From a bacterium (GTDB taxonomy: Bacteria > Cyanobacteriota > Sericytochromatia > S15B-MN24 > UBA4093), in the NCBI GenBank assembly GCA_017744355.1, contig JAGIBK010000001.1, forward strand, positions 620,001-684,000: a stretch of DNA of 64,000 nt. Reading direction: 5' to 3'. Both the position numbers and the translations under genes were made by a program. Under the pieces are notes generated by a model that saw only the letters and a program-made list of their open reading frames with translations, was not told the DNA's origin and made no database searches. Below, one piece after another: positions 42,208 through 54,173 of the stretch. Each line of letters starts with the position of its first letter. The stretch's first letter is position 1.

Positions 42208-43049
42208 TGGCCTACTGGCTCGCGATCCTCCAGCAGTTCGCCACCAACCTCCGCTGGCAAGACCTCCTCGACATCCTGCTCGTCAGCGTGGTCCTGTACC
42301 GCCTCTTCCTGCTCATCAAGGGCACCCGCGCGGTCCAGTTGCTGCGTGGCGTCCTGCTGCTCCTGGTCGCCTACCTGCTCAGCCGGGCCCTCCAGCTCAA
42401 CACCATCACCTGGCTCGTCCAGAGTGCGGCGACCATGATCATCGTCGCGATCCCGGTGGTGTTCCAGCCCGAGATGCGCCGCGCCCTGTCGCTGCTTGGC
42501 CAGGGTGAGCTCTTCCGTTCCGAGCTGTTCGGGAAAGGCTCGGCCGATACCAGCCGCGTGGTCGACGAGGTCGTCATGGCCGTCCGGATGCTGAGCGCCC
42601 GCAAGATCGGTGCCCTCATCATCCTCGAGCGTCAGACGGGCCTCAACGAGTTCATCGAAACGGGGACCGCGATCCAGGGCTTGGTCTCGGCCGACCTGTT
42701 GACCTCGATCTTCTTCCCGAACTCGCCTTTGCACGACGGCGCGGTCATCGTCCGCGGCGATCGCATCGTCGCGGCAGGTGCCTTGCTGCCCCTTTCCGAG
42801 AACTTCCGCCGCGCCCAGAAGCGCCCCATCGGCACCCGCCACCGGGCGGCCTTGGGCCTCTCCGAGACGACGGACGCCTTTGCCGTGGTCGTCTCCGAGG
42901 AGACGGGGGTTATCTCCGTCGCCCAGATGGGCCAGCTCCAGCGCCACCTGACCGAGGACGACCTGCGCGGGATGCTCTCCAACCTGTACCAGGCCCCCCG
43001 CTCGGGCACCATGAACCTTTCGCTGCCGCTCTTCCGGAAGTCTAGCTGA
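42207..43049 (+). CDS. cdaA: Diadenylate cyclase CdaA
   Basis: 280 aa: three N-terminal membrane helices, then the DAC domain with NSPLHDGAVI (DGA motif) and PIGTRHRAALG (RHR motif), both essential for making c-di-AMP from two ATP. c-di-AMP controls osmolyte and potassium balance and wall homeostasis. It overlaps lysA and the YbbR gene by one base each. Confidence 0.95.
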   Translation: MAYWLAILQQFATNLRWQDLLDILLVSVVLYRLFLLIKGTRAVQLLRGVLLLLVAYLLSRALQLNTITWLVQSAATMIIVAIPVVFQPEMRRALSLLGQGELFRSELFGKGSADTSRVVDEVVMAVRMLSARKIGALIILERQTGLNEFIETGTAIQGLVSADLLTSIFFPNSPLHDGAVIVRGDRIVAAGALLPLSENFRRAQKRPIGTRHRAALGLSETTDAFAVVVSEETGVISVAQMGQLQRHLTEDDLRGMLSNLYQAPRSGTMNLSLPLFRKSS

Positions 43050-43426
43050 TGATTTCGCTCTGGGCCAAAGAGGAAAGCAACCGCGGGTTGCAGGTGATCG
43101 CCTTCCTGATGGCGGTCACGCTGTGGCTGTTCGTCGGGCTCATCCCCCGGATCGACAGCGACAAGCGAAAGATGACCGTTGACGTCAAGGTCAAGAACGC
43201 CCCGGAGGCCCTGCACCTGCGCACGGATCCCGCCGTGGCCGAGGTCACGGTGGTAGGCCCCAAGACCGCCATTTACAAGCTGAGCGACGAGGACCTCGAG
43301 GTCTTCGTCGACCTCAAGCATCGTGGGCTGGGACGCGCGACGCACGTCCCCCTCAACATCTCGGGCCCGCCCGGCATCAGCTGGGAGCTGAGCCCTCCCG
43401 AGGTCCGGATCGTCCAGCCGCACTAG
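43049..43426 (+). CDS. cdaR: YbbR-domain protein, CdaR-like partner of CdaA
   Basis: 125 aa: a single N-terminal helix (GLQVIAFLMAVTLWLFVGLI) followed by one YbbR repeat outside the membrane (VKVKNAPEALHLRTDPAVAEVTVVGP). Firmicute CdaR has several repeats; one is the minimum. Known partners modulate CdaA. Tight coupling to cdaA supports that here. Confidence 0.88.
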   Translation: MISLWAKEESNRGLQVIAFLMAVTLWLFVGLIPRIDSDKRKMTVDVKVKNAPEALHLRTDPAVAEVTVVGPKTAIYKLSDEDLEVFVDLKHRGLGRATHVPLNISGPPGISWELSPPEVRIVQPH

Positions 43427-43472
43427 ACAAGCCACAACAAGCCGCATGGTTCCCCAAGAGGACGTAAATACG

Positions 43473-44231
43473 ATGTCATCCAAAACAAGCAAGATCGACC
43501 CCGCGAACGCGTGGGAGGGGATTGACCCCAAGCGCCTCCCGCAGCACGTCGCCGTGATCATGGACGGGAATCGGCGCTGGGCCCTCAACCGTCTCTTGCC
43601 TGGCAAGCACGGCCACAAGGCGGGCGTCGAGACGCTGCGCGAGCTGGTCAAGGCCTGCCTCGACCTGGGGATCGGCTATCTGACGGTCTATGCCTTCTCG
43701 ACCGAGAACTGGAACCGCTCGTCGGACGAGGTCGGCTACCTCTGGGCCCTGTTCGAAGAGTCCCTGCTCAAGGAGGTCGAGGGCCTCGACGAGCACGGCG
43801 TGCGGATGCGCTTCATCGGCGAGATCGACGAGCTGAACCCCAAGATCCGCGCCTCGATCCAGCAAGCCGAGTCCCGGACCGGCTCCAACGCCAAGCTGAC
43901 GCTGAACATCGCCATGAACTACGGCGGCCGCCGCGAGATCCTCGAGGTGGTCAAGGCGGTCTCGCGCGCGGCCAAAGCCGGCCAGATCGACGCCGATTCC
44001 CTGGACGAGACGCGCCTGTCGAGCTTCTTCTACACGGCGGGCCAGCCCGATCCCGACCTCCTCATCCGCACCAGCGGCGAGCAGCGGATCAGCAACTACC
44101 TGCTCTGGCAGCTCGCCTATACCGAGATCTACATCACCGAGACCCTCTGGCCCGACTTCCGCCGCGGCGACTTCCGCCTGGCCCTCTTGGACTTCCAGGG
44201 CCGCGATCGCCGCTTCGGGGCGCGCCCCTAG
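43473..44231 (+). CDS. uppS: Undecaprenyl diphosphate synthase (isoprenyl transferase)
   Basis: 252 aa from ATG 43473 (AAGAGGAC 9 nt upstream; ATG 43446 is the alternative). HVAVIMDGNRRWA has the catalytic Asp, then STENWNR, NIAMNYGGR and LIRTSGEQRISNYLLWQ. Makes the C55 lipid carrier for peptidoglycan and glycan export. Fits with the PBP, MltG and GT genes in the window. Confidence 0.96.
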   Translation: MSSKTSKIDPANAWEGIDPKRLPQHVAVIMDGNRRWALNRLLPGKHGHKAGVETLRELVKACLDLGIGYLTVYAFSTENWNRSSDEVGYLWALFEESLLKEVEGLDEHGVRMRFIGEIDELNPKIRASIQQAESRTGSNAKLTLNIAMNYGGRREILEVVKAVSRAAKAGQIDADSLDETRLSSFFYTAGQPDPDLLIRTSGEQRISNYLLWQLAYTEIYITETLWPDFRRGDFRLALLDFQGRDRRFGARP

Positions 44232-44240
44232 GCGCTGGCC

Positions 44241-45233
44241 GTGGCGGCGCCTAGCCCGATTCTCCTCTTCTGGGGGGACGACACTTACGCCCTCAAGGCC
44301 GCCGAAGAGGCCCTCATCGCCCGGATCGTCGATCCGGGCTTCGCGTCGCTCAACCTCAACCTGCTCGACGGACCCCTCACCGCCCCGAGCCAGGCCGTGG
44401 CGGCGGCAGGGACCATGCCCTTCGGGCCCGGGGGACGCCTGGTCATCGTGCGGGACTGTCCCTACTTCTCGGCGGGCAAGTTCGCGGGCGATGACGAGGT
44501 CGATGCCCTCGGCGACCTCCTCGAGAAGGGCCTACCTCCCGCCTGTCACCTGGTCTTCTCGGTCCCGCGCGGGATCGACAAGCGCCTGACGCAGACCAAG
44601 GCGCTGCTCGCCAAGGCCGAGGTCCGCGAGTTCTCCCTCGGCAAGAGCTGGGACGACCGTCCTGCCATCGAGTGGCTGATGAACGAGGCCCGCACCGACG
44701 GGATCAAGCTCGGGAACGACGTGGCCCAGGCCCTGGTCTCGGCGCTCGGCAGCGATCGCTGGCGCCTGCGCAACGAACTCTCCAAGCTTGCCGCCTACGC
44801 GGACGGCACCCCGCTCACCCTGGAGATGGTCCAGCTGCTCTCGCCGCCCGGCGAGACCGACGTGTTCGCCGTGCTCCAGGCGATCGCCGAGCGCAAGCCG
44901 GTCGAAGCGATCGCGCGCCTTCGAAAGCTGCTCGTCACGGAGGCCGCCCTCAAGCTGCTCGCCACCATGGCGACCATGATGCGCGGCTGGCTCCAGACCA
45001 AGCTATTGGCCGAACGGGGCATGGGGGCGGATGCGATCGCCCAGGCGCTCGGTGCCAAGTCCAGCTTCAAGATCAAGAAGGACCTTGAGCAGTGCCGGTC
45101 CTGGTCCTCGTCGCAGCTGCGCCGCGCGCTCGCGCTCTTGCTCGAAGCCGATGTGGCCCTCAAGACGACCGGTGGCCGCGGCATGGAGACCCTGCACCTG
45201 GAGAAGCTCCTCGTCCAGCTCTCGCGCCTCTGA
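44241..45233 (+). CDS. holA: DNA polymerase III subunit delta
   Basis: 330 aa from GTG 44241. The N-terminus ILLFWGDDTYALKAAEEALI, the degenerate AAA+ fold without Walker motifs, the SKLAAYADG region and the C-terminal LEADVALKTTGGRG are typical of HolA, which opens the beta clamp within the clamp loader. The partner DnaX is also in the window. Confidence 0.9.
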   Translation: MAAPSPILLFWGDDTYALKAAEEALIARIVDPGFASLNLNLLDGPLTAPSQAVAAAGTMPFGPGGRLVIVRDCPYFSAGKFAGDDEVDALGDLLEKGLPPACHLVFSVPRGIDKRLTQTKALLAKAEVREFSLGKSWDDRPAIEWLMNEARTDGIKLGNDVAQALVSALGSDRWRLRNELSKLAAYADGTPLTLEMVQLLSPPGETDVFAVLQAIAERKPVEAIARLRKLLVTEAALKLLATMATMMRGWLQTKLLAERGMGADAIAQALGAKSSFKIKKDLEQCRSWSSSQLRRALALLLEADVALKTTGGRGMETLHLEKLLVQLSRL

Positions 45234-45260
45234 GCCTTTCTGTTTCTTTCATCACCAAAC

Positions 45261-45295
45261 ACCAAGGGCGGCCTGAAGTTCAGGCCGCCCTTGGT
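45261..45295. terminator. Bidirectional terminator after holA
   Basis: A 16-17 bp perfect inverted repeat (45261-45277 with 45279-45295) with a minimal loop, starting ACCAAGGGCGGCC; between convergent holA and the lipoprotein gene. Confidence 0.8.
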
Positions 45296-45316
45296 GCGGA
45301 AGGAAGGGATGAGGGC

Positions 45317-46093
45317 TTAGAAAGCCGCTTCGATGGGGTTGAGGGGGAGGTTCGCCGAGGTGGTCTTGCGCTTGGCGACGGTGACCTTGGCGAGCACGCC
45401 CTTGCTGAAGCCGCCCAGAGTCGCTTCGACGGTGTAGTCGCCGGCCATCAGACGGCCCACGCGGTACTTGCCGCTCGACGAGGTGCTGGCGCGGTAGATC
45501 ATGCCGGTGTTGACCGAGCGGAGGGTGACGGCCGCGTCCTCGAGCGCAACCAGGGTCTTGGCGTTGTAGAGCTTGCCGCTGACGGTACCGGTGCGCAGCA
45601 GGTCAATGACAACCGAGAGGTCGGGCACGCGGTACGCCTTTTTGACGGTCATGGTGCCGCTCGCGGTCGAGCCGCGGACCAGGACCTTGACGTTCAGGGC
45701 CTTCGAGAGCTTGAGGGCGACGGTATCCGTCGCGGTGGCGAGGGGGATGCTGACGTCCTTCTTCTTCCAGATACCCTGCTTGACCTGCAGGTAGAACTTG
45801 CCGTCCTCGCTCGAACGAACGTAGCCGATCTTACTCGAGCCGCGCGAGAAGAAGCCGCTGCCCTGGACTTCGCCCGCTTCTTCGGCGTCGAGTTCCTGGA
45901 GGGCTTCGTCATCGAGCTCGTCGAGGTCGCCGGTGTCGTTGAGAGACTGGAGCTGGACGGACTCGGCGCGAGAGATGTCGGCGGTCGGCGAGCTTGCGGT
46001 GATGGAGCGGCCGGGAGCGCCAGTGGTGGGCATCCCGCAGCCCGTGAGGCTGACGGCGACCAGCAGCGCCAGTGCGATGTGATTGTACTTCAT
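45317..46093 (-). CDS. Lipoprotein with carboxypeptidase-regulatory/CnaB-like domain
   Basis: 258 aa, AGGAGGAAGGG just before the ATG. Lipobox VSLTGC (Cys19). Residues 50-75 are Asp/Glu-rich; the C-terminal half (from about 170) reads TVSGKLYNAKTLVALEDAAV...SGKYRVGRLMAGDYTVEATLGGF, a beta-sandwich of the CarboxypepD_reg/CnaB type. Probably displayed on the outer or inner membrane. An inverted repeat TAACA-CGTC-TGTTA (46119-46132) lies 26 nt upstream of the start and could be an operator. Confidence 0.8.
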   Translation of the reverse strand: MKYNHIALALLVAVSLTGCGMPTTGAPGRSITASSPTADISRAESVQLQSLNDTGDLDELDDEALQELDAEEAGEVQGSGFFSRGSSKIGYVRSSEDGKFYLQVKQGIWKKKDVSIPLATATDTVALKLSKALNVKVLVRGSTASGTMTVKKAYRVPDLSVVIDLLRTGTVSGKLYNAKTLVALEDAAVTLRSVNTGMIYRASTSSSGKYRVGRLMAGDYTVEATLGGFSKGVLAKVTVAKRKTTSANLPLNPIEAAF

Positions 46094-46224
46094 CCCTTCC
46101 TCCTTGGTGACGGTTTCCTAACACGTCTGTTAAGAGCTTTATCGGGGATGCGGCGCCCGAACCGGTAAAAGAAAGCTGAAAGTTGTTCTAAGGTCAGATT
46201 AAACCTTCTGAAAATTGCCAATAA

Positions 46225-46258
46225 AAAAGAACCTGCCTGAGAGGGCGCAGGTTCTTTT
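46225..46258. terminator. Terminator of rpsT
   Basis: 12-bp perfect stem AAAAGAACCTGC (46225-46236) / GCAGGTTCTTTT (46247-46258); A- and T-runs at both ends make it work in either direction. Confidence 0.85.
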
Positions 46259-46285
46259 CAGTTCGTCGAAACTTTTGAGCGGAAT

Positions 46286-46558
46286 TTAGACGGTCTTGGC
46301 GTTGAAAGCCTTGACCAACCGCGACTTGCGACGAGCAGCGGTGTTGGGGTGGATGATCCCCTTGCGAGCCGCACGATCGATCGCGCTGATCGCGACCTTG
46401 AGCAGCTCCGAGGTGCGGGTCTGGTCTTCGGCATTGTTCATCGCCTCGTTAACGCGCTTGAAACGCGTCTTGACCGCCGACTTGATCGCCACGTTGCGCA
46501 TACGGTTGCGCTCGGCGATCTGCACACGCTTGATACCGGATTTGATTCGTTGAGCCAC
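46286..46558 (-). CDS. rpsT: 30S ribosomal protein S20
   Basis: 90 aa from GTG 46556-46558, with AAGGAGGTG 6 nt upstream. This start gives MAQRIKSGIKRVQIAERNRMRN, matching the S20 N-terminus; longer in-frame readings include the ribosome-binding site as codons. Very basic, helical, binds 16S rRNA. Ends with the usual HPNTAARRKSRL tail. Confidence 0.95.
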   Translation of the reverse strand: MAQRIKSGIKRVQIAERNRMRNVAIKSAVKTRFKRVNEAMNNAEDQTRTSELLKVAISAIDRAARKGIIHPNTAARRKSRLVKAFNAKTV

Positions 46559-46623
46559 GATATTCACCTCCTTCTCGTCGGCCATCTTTGCCTTCCTTCG
46601 GGACGGCGCCGACTTGAACCGCC

Positions 46624-46632
46624 ATTCTAGCA
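46624..46632 (-). promoter_or_regulatory. Extended -10 promoter of rpsT
   Basis: Minus strand TGCTAGAAT, the same nonamer as before dnaE; leader about 59 nt. Confidence 0.55.
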
Positions 46633-46692
46633 CGAATCCATCCCGGGAAAAAAGCCCTTTTAGTCAGGATTTTAAGCATTCTTTCCTTGGTA

Positions 46693-48537
46693 TTAGTTTT
46701 CTAGTTGCTTGATACGGGCCGAGACCTCGTCCCGGAATTCCCCGTTCGGAAGACGGGCGAGATAACGGGAGTAGGCCTTGACGGCCTCGGCCTTTCGGCC
46801 GGCGCCTTCCTCCAGGCGCCCCAGGTAGTAGAACGGCAGGGGGTTGTCGGGGTCGGTCGCAAGGGCGGCCAGGAACTCCTGGCGTGCCGCTGCGACCCTG
46901 CCCTGAGTGAAGTGCGCCTGCCCCAGCCGGTAGTGGAAGATGGCCCCCGAGCGGTTGATGGTTCGCTCGTCTACTTCGCCGGCCGGTGCGATCATCTTCT
47001 TGCCGCTCGCCTCGACCGGCGTCGGCGGGACGTTCGCGGGGGGCGTGAAGGCACCGCCACGCTCGGCGGCGCGCATGGGGTAGCTTGAGGGCTGCGAGGC
47101 GAGGCCTTGCTGAGTGGGGGCCGTAGGGCCCTCCCGTGTGGCCGTTCCGCGCAGTGGGGGGGCTTCGCCGGGCGCAGTCGCGCCACTCGTGCCGTTCATG
47201 TCGTAGCGTGCCCCTTGCTGGCCGTTGGGAGCGGCCATGGGATAAGCCCCCGGCGCCTGTGCCGCCTGAGCGCCCGACAAGGTGCCGAAAGCGCCTTCGC
47301 TGCGGCCGTTCTCGCGGGGTAACTCGGTCATGGGGGCCATGGTGTTGGGCGTGTTGGGGGCGCCGTCCTGGGCGAAGGGGTCGTAGCGCACCCCGTCGTC
47401 GCCCTCCATTTGCGCGGTGCTTTCCTGGCGCCCGTCCGGAGTGTTCGGGATGCTCAGGTCGTCGTAACGCGAGGCGGGGCCCTGGTCCTCGGGCCCTCGG
47501 TCGGTACCGCCGAGGACGTCGCCGGGGGCCGAGCGCTGGGCCTGTCGTGCCTCTTCGCCCGGACGCTTGAACAGGCCGAGCCAAGCGTAGTCGCCCTTTC
47601 CGAAGCGCATGCCGTACCATGCCGCAGCGCCGATGATCACGGTCACCGCGAGGGCCATCGCGATCACGCGCCGCCGATCGAGCTTCGGCACCTCTTCGTC
47701 GAGTTCGGGCTCGGGGGTGGGGACCTCGGGCGGCTGCACCGGCGTCAAGGGCGGCAGTACCGCCTCCGCGTCCGCCTCGTAACGCCTCTGCTGCTCGGCC
47801 AGGCCTTCGAGGACCGCCTCGGGGCTGCAATAGCGCTGCATCACGAGCAACTCGCCCAGCATGAAGGGCTGGTCGACTTGGCAGGCGAGCGCTTTGGTCA
47901 GCGTTTCGCGATCAAGCGCCCCGGTGGACACGAGGACCTCCCCGAGCCGGTGGCGGCGGCGCAGCAAGAGGGCTCGTTTTTCCTGGATGAACTGATGCGC
48001 CCGCTGTAGGTGCTCCCGGTTGCAGAGATGCTGCGCCAAGAGGGTCTCGGCCGGGTTGCGGCCCGCGGCGAGCACGCCACGCCACTGTTCGGGGCTCAGG
48101 ATGCCCCAGCGCATCAAGAGCGGGCCGAGCTGGTCGCTATCGGGCAGGCGAGGCTTGAGGGGTTCCTGGGAGGCGAGCGCCGCTTCGAGGGCCGCGGGCG
48201 CAACCCCGTGCCCCTCGAGCAGGATACGGCCAAGCGGTTGGGACTGCTGCACCTGGGTCATGAGGGCTTGCTTCAGCTGAAACTGGGTCAGCGCCTTGGC
48301 TGCGATCAAGCGAGCGCCGATACGATCGTTCAAGGGGCGCTCGGCGTTTGCCGGCAGGCCGTTCGGGCCGAAGTGCAGGGCGACCAGGTCCGAGAAGCGC
48401 AGCGAGCTCACGCGCAAAAGTGCGGCAAGCAACGTTTCGCCCGCGCGCAGCGCCTCGGCGGCGCGATCGCGATCGGCAGCGGAGATGGTGCCTGCGCGGA
48501 TGAGGGCTTCGATGAGGGCTGCGGGATCAAGAGTCAT
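46693..48537 (-). CDS. MshEN-like/TPR membrane protein, possible c-di-GMP receptor
   Basis: 614 aa. Residues 1-260 are built from repeats of the GspE/MshE N-terminal kind. Three blocks match the pattern xLGxxL...L..AL..Q: PLGRILLEGHGV (near 100), RLGEVLVSTGALDRETL (near 196) and MLGELLVMQRYCSPEAV (near 226). The latter two are tandem, as in c-di-GMP-binding MshEN domains. One membrane helix (about 290-310) follows, then a long low-complexity Pro/Gly/Gln region, and a TPR-like C-terminus (about 525-610). No ATPase domain. Presumably connects c-di-GMP to an envelope machine. Confidence 0.75.
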   Translation of the reverse strand: MTLDPAALIEALIRAGTISAADRDRAAEALRAGETLLAALLRVSSLRFSDLVALHFGPNGLPANAERPLNDRIGARLIAAKALTQFQLKQALMTQVQQSQPLGRILLEGHGVAPAALEAALASQEPLKPRLPDSDQLGPLLMRWGILSPEQWRGVLAAGRNPAETLLAQHLCNREHLQRAHQFIQEKRALLLRRRHRLGEVLVSTGALDRETLTKALACQVDQPFMLGELLVMQRYCSPEAVLEGLAEQQRRYEADAEAVLPPLTPVQPPEVPTPEPELDEEVPKLDRRRVIAMALAVTVIIGAAAWYGMRFGKGDYAWLGLFKRPGEEARQAQRSAPGDVLGGTDRGPEDQGPASRYDDLSIPNTPDGRQESTAQMEGDDGVRYDPFAQDGAPNTPNTMAPMTELPRENGRSEGAFGTLSGAQAAQAPGAYPMAAPNGQQGARYDMNGTSGATAPGEAPPLRGTATREGPTAPTQQGLASQPSSYPMRAAERGGAFTPPANVPPTPVEASGKKMIAPAGEVDERTINRSGAIFHYRLGQAHFTQGRVAAARQEFLAALATDPDNPLPFYYLGRLEEGAGRKAEAVKAYSRYLARLPNGEFRDEVSARIKQLEN

Positions 48538-48729
48538 GGCTCGGTGTGCCTTCTTTGGAACGGTCCACCCGCATCATACCCGGTCGATCGGTTCCTTGGT
48601 TAATAAGTTTACGGGTTAAATAATAGCGTGGTTACTGATCGTCATGGGAGGGAACCTGCAAGCATTGTATCGCAGCGTTTTCAATGCCTAAGATGGCCCG
48701 AGGAAGGGCTTGATGCAAGGAGGGGAGCC

Positions 48730-49356
48730 ATGGCGGACCGGCGCAAGGCGAAGAGCGAGGCCTTCGAAGCCCAGGAGAGCGAGTTTTCGGCCGAGGTGGC
48801 GCAACGCGGCGGGGTCTTGGAGTACGCCGACGCAGTCCAGGAGGTCGGCGAGGCTGCGCGGTTCGACAGGGCCGACAAGGCCCTGGACGCCGTCATTTCG
48901 ACCGTCGCGGTGCTGACGGCGCACCACGAAGCGCGCGTCATGGGGATCGTGGTCTCGACCCTCGCGACGGCAAGTCAGCATCCACCCAGGATTTCCGTCG
49001 CAGTGCGCCGCCAGCACCCGATTCACGACATGATCCAGGCGAGCGGCTTCTTCGCGCTAAACTTGCTCGAGCAAAGCCAGCGCCAGCTCGAAGACCGCTT
49101 CACCGCGCCACCTCAGACCGGGACGAACCAGTTTGCCGGGGTAGAATACGATCTAGGCGTCTCGAGCGGAGCCCCGATCGTTCGCGGGGTCCTCGGCTTC
49201 CTCGAATGCCGCGTGGCCTCGGCGCTCGACACCGGGGACCACACCCTCTTCATCGGGGACATCCTCGACGGCGGCATGCTTCGAGACGGCAAACCGATGA
49301 TCAGCCAAGGCGAGTACAAGGCGACGGTCGATATTTCTGAAGGCTTTAGCGTCTGA
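48730..49356 (+). CDS. Flavin reductase-like FMN-binding split-barrel protein
   Basis: 208 aa from ATG 48730 (AGGAGGGGAGCC upstream). After a 60-residue charged tail, the flavin reductase-like domain has VSTVAVLTAHHEARVMGIVVSTLA, RISVAVRRQHPIHD, SGFFALNLLEQSQ and the C-terminal LFIGDILDG, as in HpaC/RutF-type NAD(P)H:FMN reductases. Supplies reduced flavin or acts as a redox protein. The N-terminal extension is unusual. Confidence 0.85.
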   Translation: MADRRKAKSEAFEAQESEFSAEVAQRGGVLEYADAVQEVGEAARFDRADKALDAVISTVAVLTAHHEARVMGIVVSTLATASQHPPRISVAVRRQHPIHDMIQASGFFALNLLEQSQRQLEDRFTAPPQTGTNQFAGVEYDLGVSSGAPIVRGVLGFLECRVASALDTGDHTLFIGDILDGGMLRDGKPMISQGEYKATVDISEGFSV

Positions 49357-49357
49357 G

Positions 49358-49370
49358 GTTAAAAATTAAC
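49358..49370. promoter_or_regulatory. Palindrome GTTAA-AAA-TTAAC upstream of the CDF gene
   Basis: Perfect inverted repeat of 5-bp arms in an AT-rich stretch 100 nt before ATG 49471; a candidate metal-regulator site. Confidence 0.3.
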
Positions 49371-49470
49371 TCGGTTATTGATTTATGCCGTTAAGGTTTA
49401 GCCAGGAAAACTTGTACGCGACACACCTCTTCCGTCATGCCCTCGCATGGCGCGAAGAACGGAGCACCCG

Positions 49471-50451
49471 ATGATGAACCACGAGCACTCCCATTCTCAG
49501 CCTCCGATCGCACACTCCTCTGGCGCGTGCGAAGGGCACGGGCACGATCATGGGCATGGCCACGGCCATGATCACCACCATCACCGCGAGGCCTCGAAGC
49601 AGGCCCTCTTGGTGGTGCTTTTCCTGTCATTGACGTATCTGGTCGTTGAGGTGATCGGCGGCTACATGACGAACAGCTTGGCGTTGCTTGCGGACGCCGG
49701 CCACATGTTCACCGACGTGGCGGCCCTTGCCCTGAGTTTCGGTGCCATGTGGTTCGCAAGCCGCCCGCCCACCCCCAAGCGCTCCTTTGGCTACTACCGC
49801 CTGGAGATCCTCGCCGCCTTGATGAACGGGGCGCTGCTCATCGTGGTGGCGGGCGGCATCCTCTTCGAAATGTTCGGCCGCGTTTCGCACCCGCCGGTCG
49901 TCAACGCCCTGCCCATGATGGGGATCGCCACCGGCGGCTTGCTGGTCAACCTGATCGGGGCGGGGATCCTCATGAAGTCCGCCAAGGAGAACCTCAACGT
50001 CAAGGGGGCACTCGCTCACGTCATCGGGGACGCGCTTGGTTCAGTCGGTGCGATCGCAGCAGGCTTCCTGATGTGGCGTTTCGGGTGGTACATGGCCGAT
50101 CCCATCATCTCGGGTCTGGTGGGGCTCCTGGTGCTGCGCAGCGCCTGGGGGCTGGTAACGAGCTCGGTGGACATCCTGCTTCAGAGCACCCCGATGCACA
50201 TCGATCCGGCCGAGGTGGTCCATACGATCGAACGTATCGACGGGGTGAGCGCCTCGCACGACCTTCATATCTGGACGGTGACCTCGGGGATGATCTCGCT
50301 GAGCTGCCACATCGTCATCGACGAGCTCCATCGGAGCATGGAGGTGCTCGCCGCGCTCAAGCAGGCCCTGCATGACCGCTTCGGCATCGAGCATGCCACG
50401 ATTCAGGTGGAGGCCAGCGACTACCAAGCCTGCCAGAAGCTTCACTGGTAA
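49471..50451 (+). CDS. Cation diffusion facilitator (CzcD/ZnT type)
   Basis: 326 aa from ATG 49471 (GGAGC upstream; an ATG at 49447 is possible). A His/Asp-rich cytosolic loader (HGHDHGHGHGHDHHHH, about residues 22-37) precedes six membrane helices with SLALLADAGHMFTD (HxxxD metal site) and ALAHVIGDALGS; the C-terminal cytosolic domain has SHDLHIWTVTSG. Exports Zn, Co or Cd in exchange for protons. Confidence 0.94.
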   Translation: MMNHEHSHSQPPIAHSSGACEGHGHDHGHGHGHDHHHHREASKQALLVVLFLSLTYLVVEVIGGYMTNSLALLADAGHMFTDVAALALSFGAMWFASRPPTPKRSFGYYRLEILAALMNGALLIVVAGGILFEMFGRVSHPPVVNALPMMGIATGGLLVNLIGAGILMKSAKENLNVKGALAHVIGDALGSVGAIAAGFLMWRFGWYMADPIISGLVGLLVLRSAWGLVTSSVDILLQSTPMHIDPAEVVHTIERIDGVSASHDLHIWTVTSGMISLSCHIVIDELHRSMEVLAALKQALHDRFGIEHATIQVEASDYQACQKLHW

Positions 50452-50460
50452 TCGATCGTT

Positions 50461-50495
50461 CAAGAGGGGGATCGCCGATGGCGATCCCCCTCTTG
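50461..50495. terminator. Strong terminator after the CDF gene
   Basis: 16-bp perfect stem CAAGAGGGGGATCGCC (50461-50476) / GGCGATCCCCCTCTTG (50480-50495), loop GAT. Confidence 0.85.
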
Positions 50496-50603
50496 ATTTA
50501 TGGTCGAACAAATGTTTTAAAAAGCAGTGGAAAGCCGGGTTCGCCACAGGAGGCTCATGCCCCGAAAACCCTCGCCAATACGAGGAATTCACCCCTTTGG
50601 CTG

Positions 50604-50612
50604 TGCTAGAAT
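50604..50612 (+). promoter_or_regulatory. Extended -10 promoter of dnaE
   Basis: TGCTAGAAT; +1 near 50619, leader about 24 nt including AAGGA. Confidence 0.55.
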
Positions 50613-50642
50613 GAGAACCAATCGTTCGAAAGGATTCCGAGC

Positions 50643-54098
<3,456 letters not shown>

Positions 54099-54128
54099 GG
54101 GGTACCCCACTCATGCGATCGCTTCGAG

Positions 54129-54166
54129 CACTCCTCCTGAAATCAGGAGGAGTGTTCGGTATTTTT
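54129..54166 (+). terminator. Intrinsic terminator of dnaE
   Basis: 12-bp stem CACTCCTCCTGA (54129-54140) / TCAGGAGGAGTG (54143-54154), then TTCGGTATTTTT with the T-run at 54162-54166. It sits at the position of the first hairpin of the repeat array. Confidence 0.85.
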
Positions 54167-54173
54167 AGGGTCA

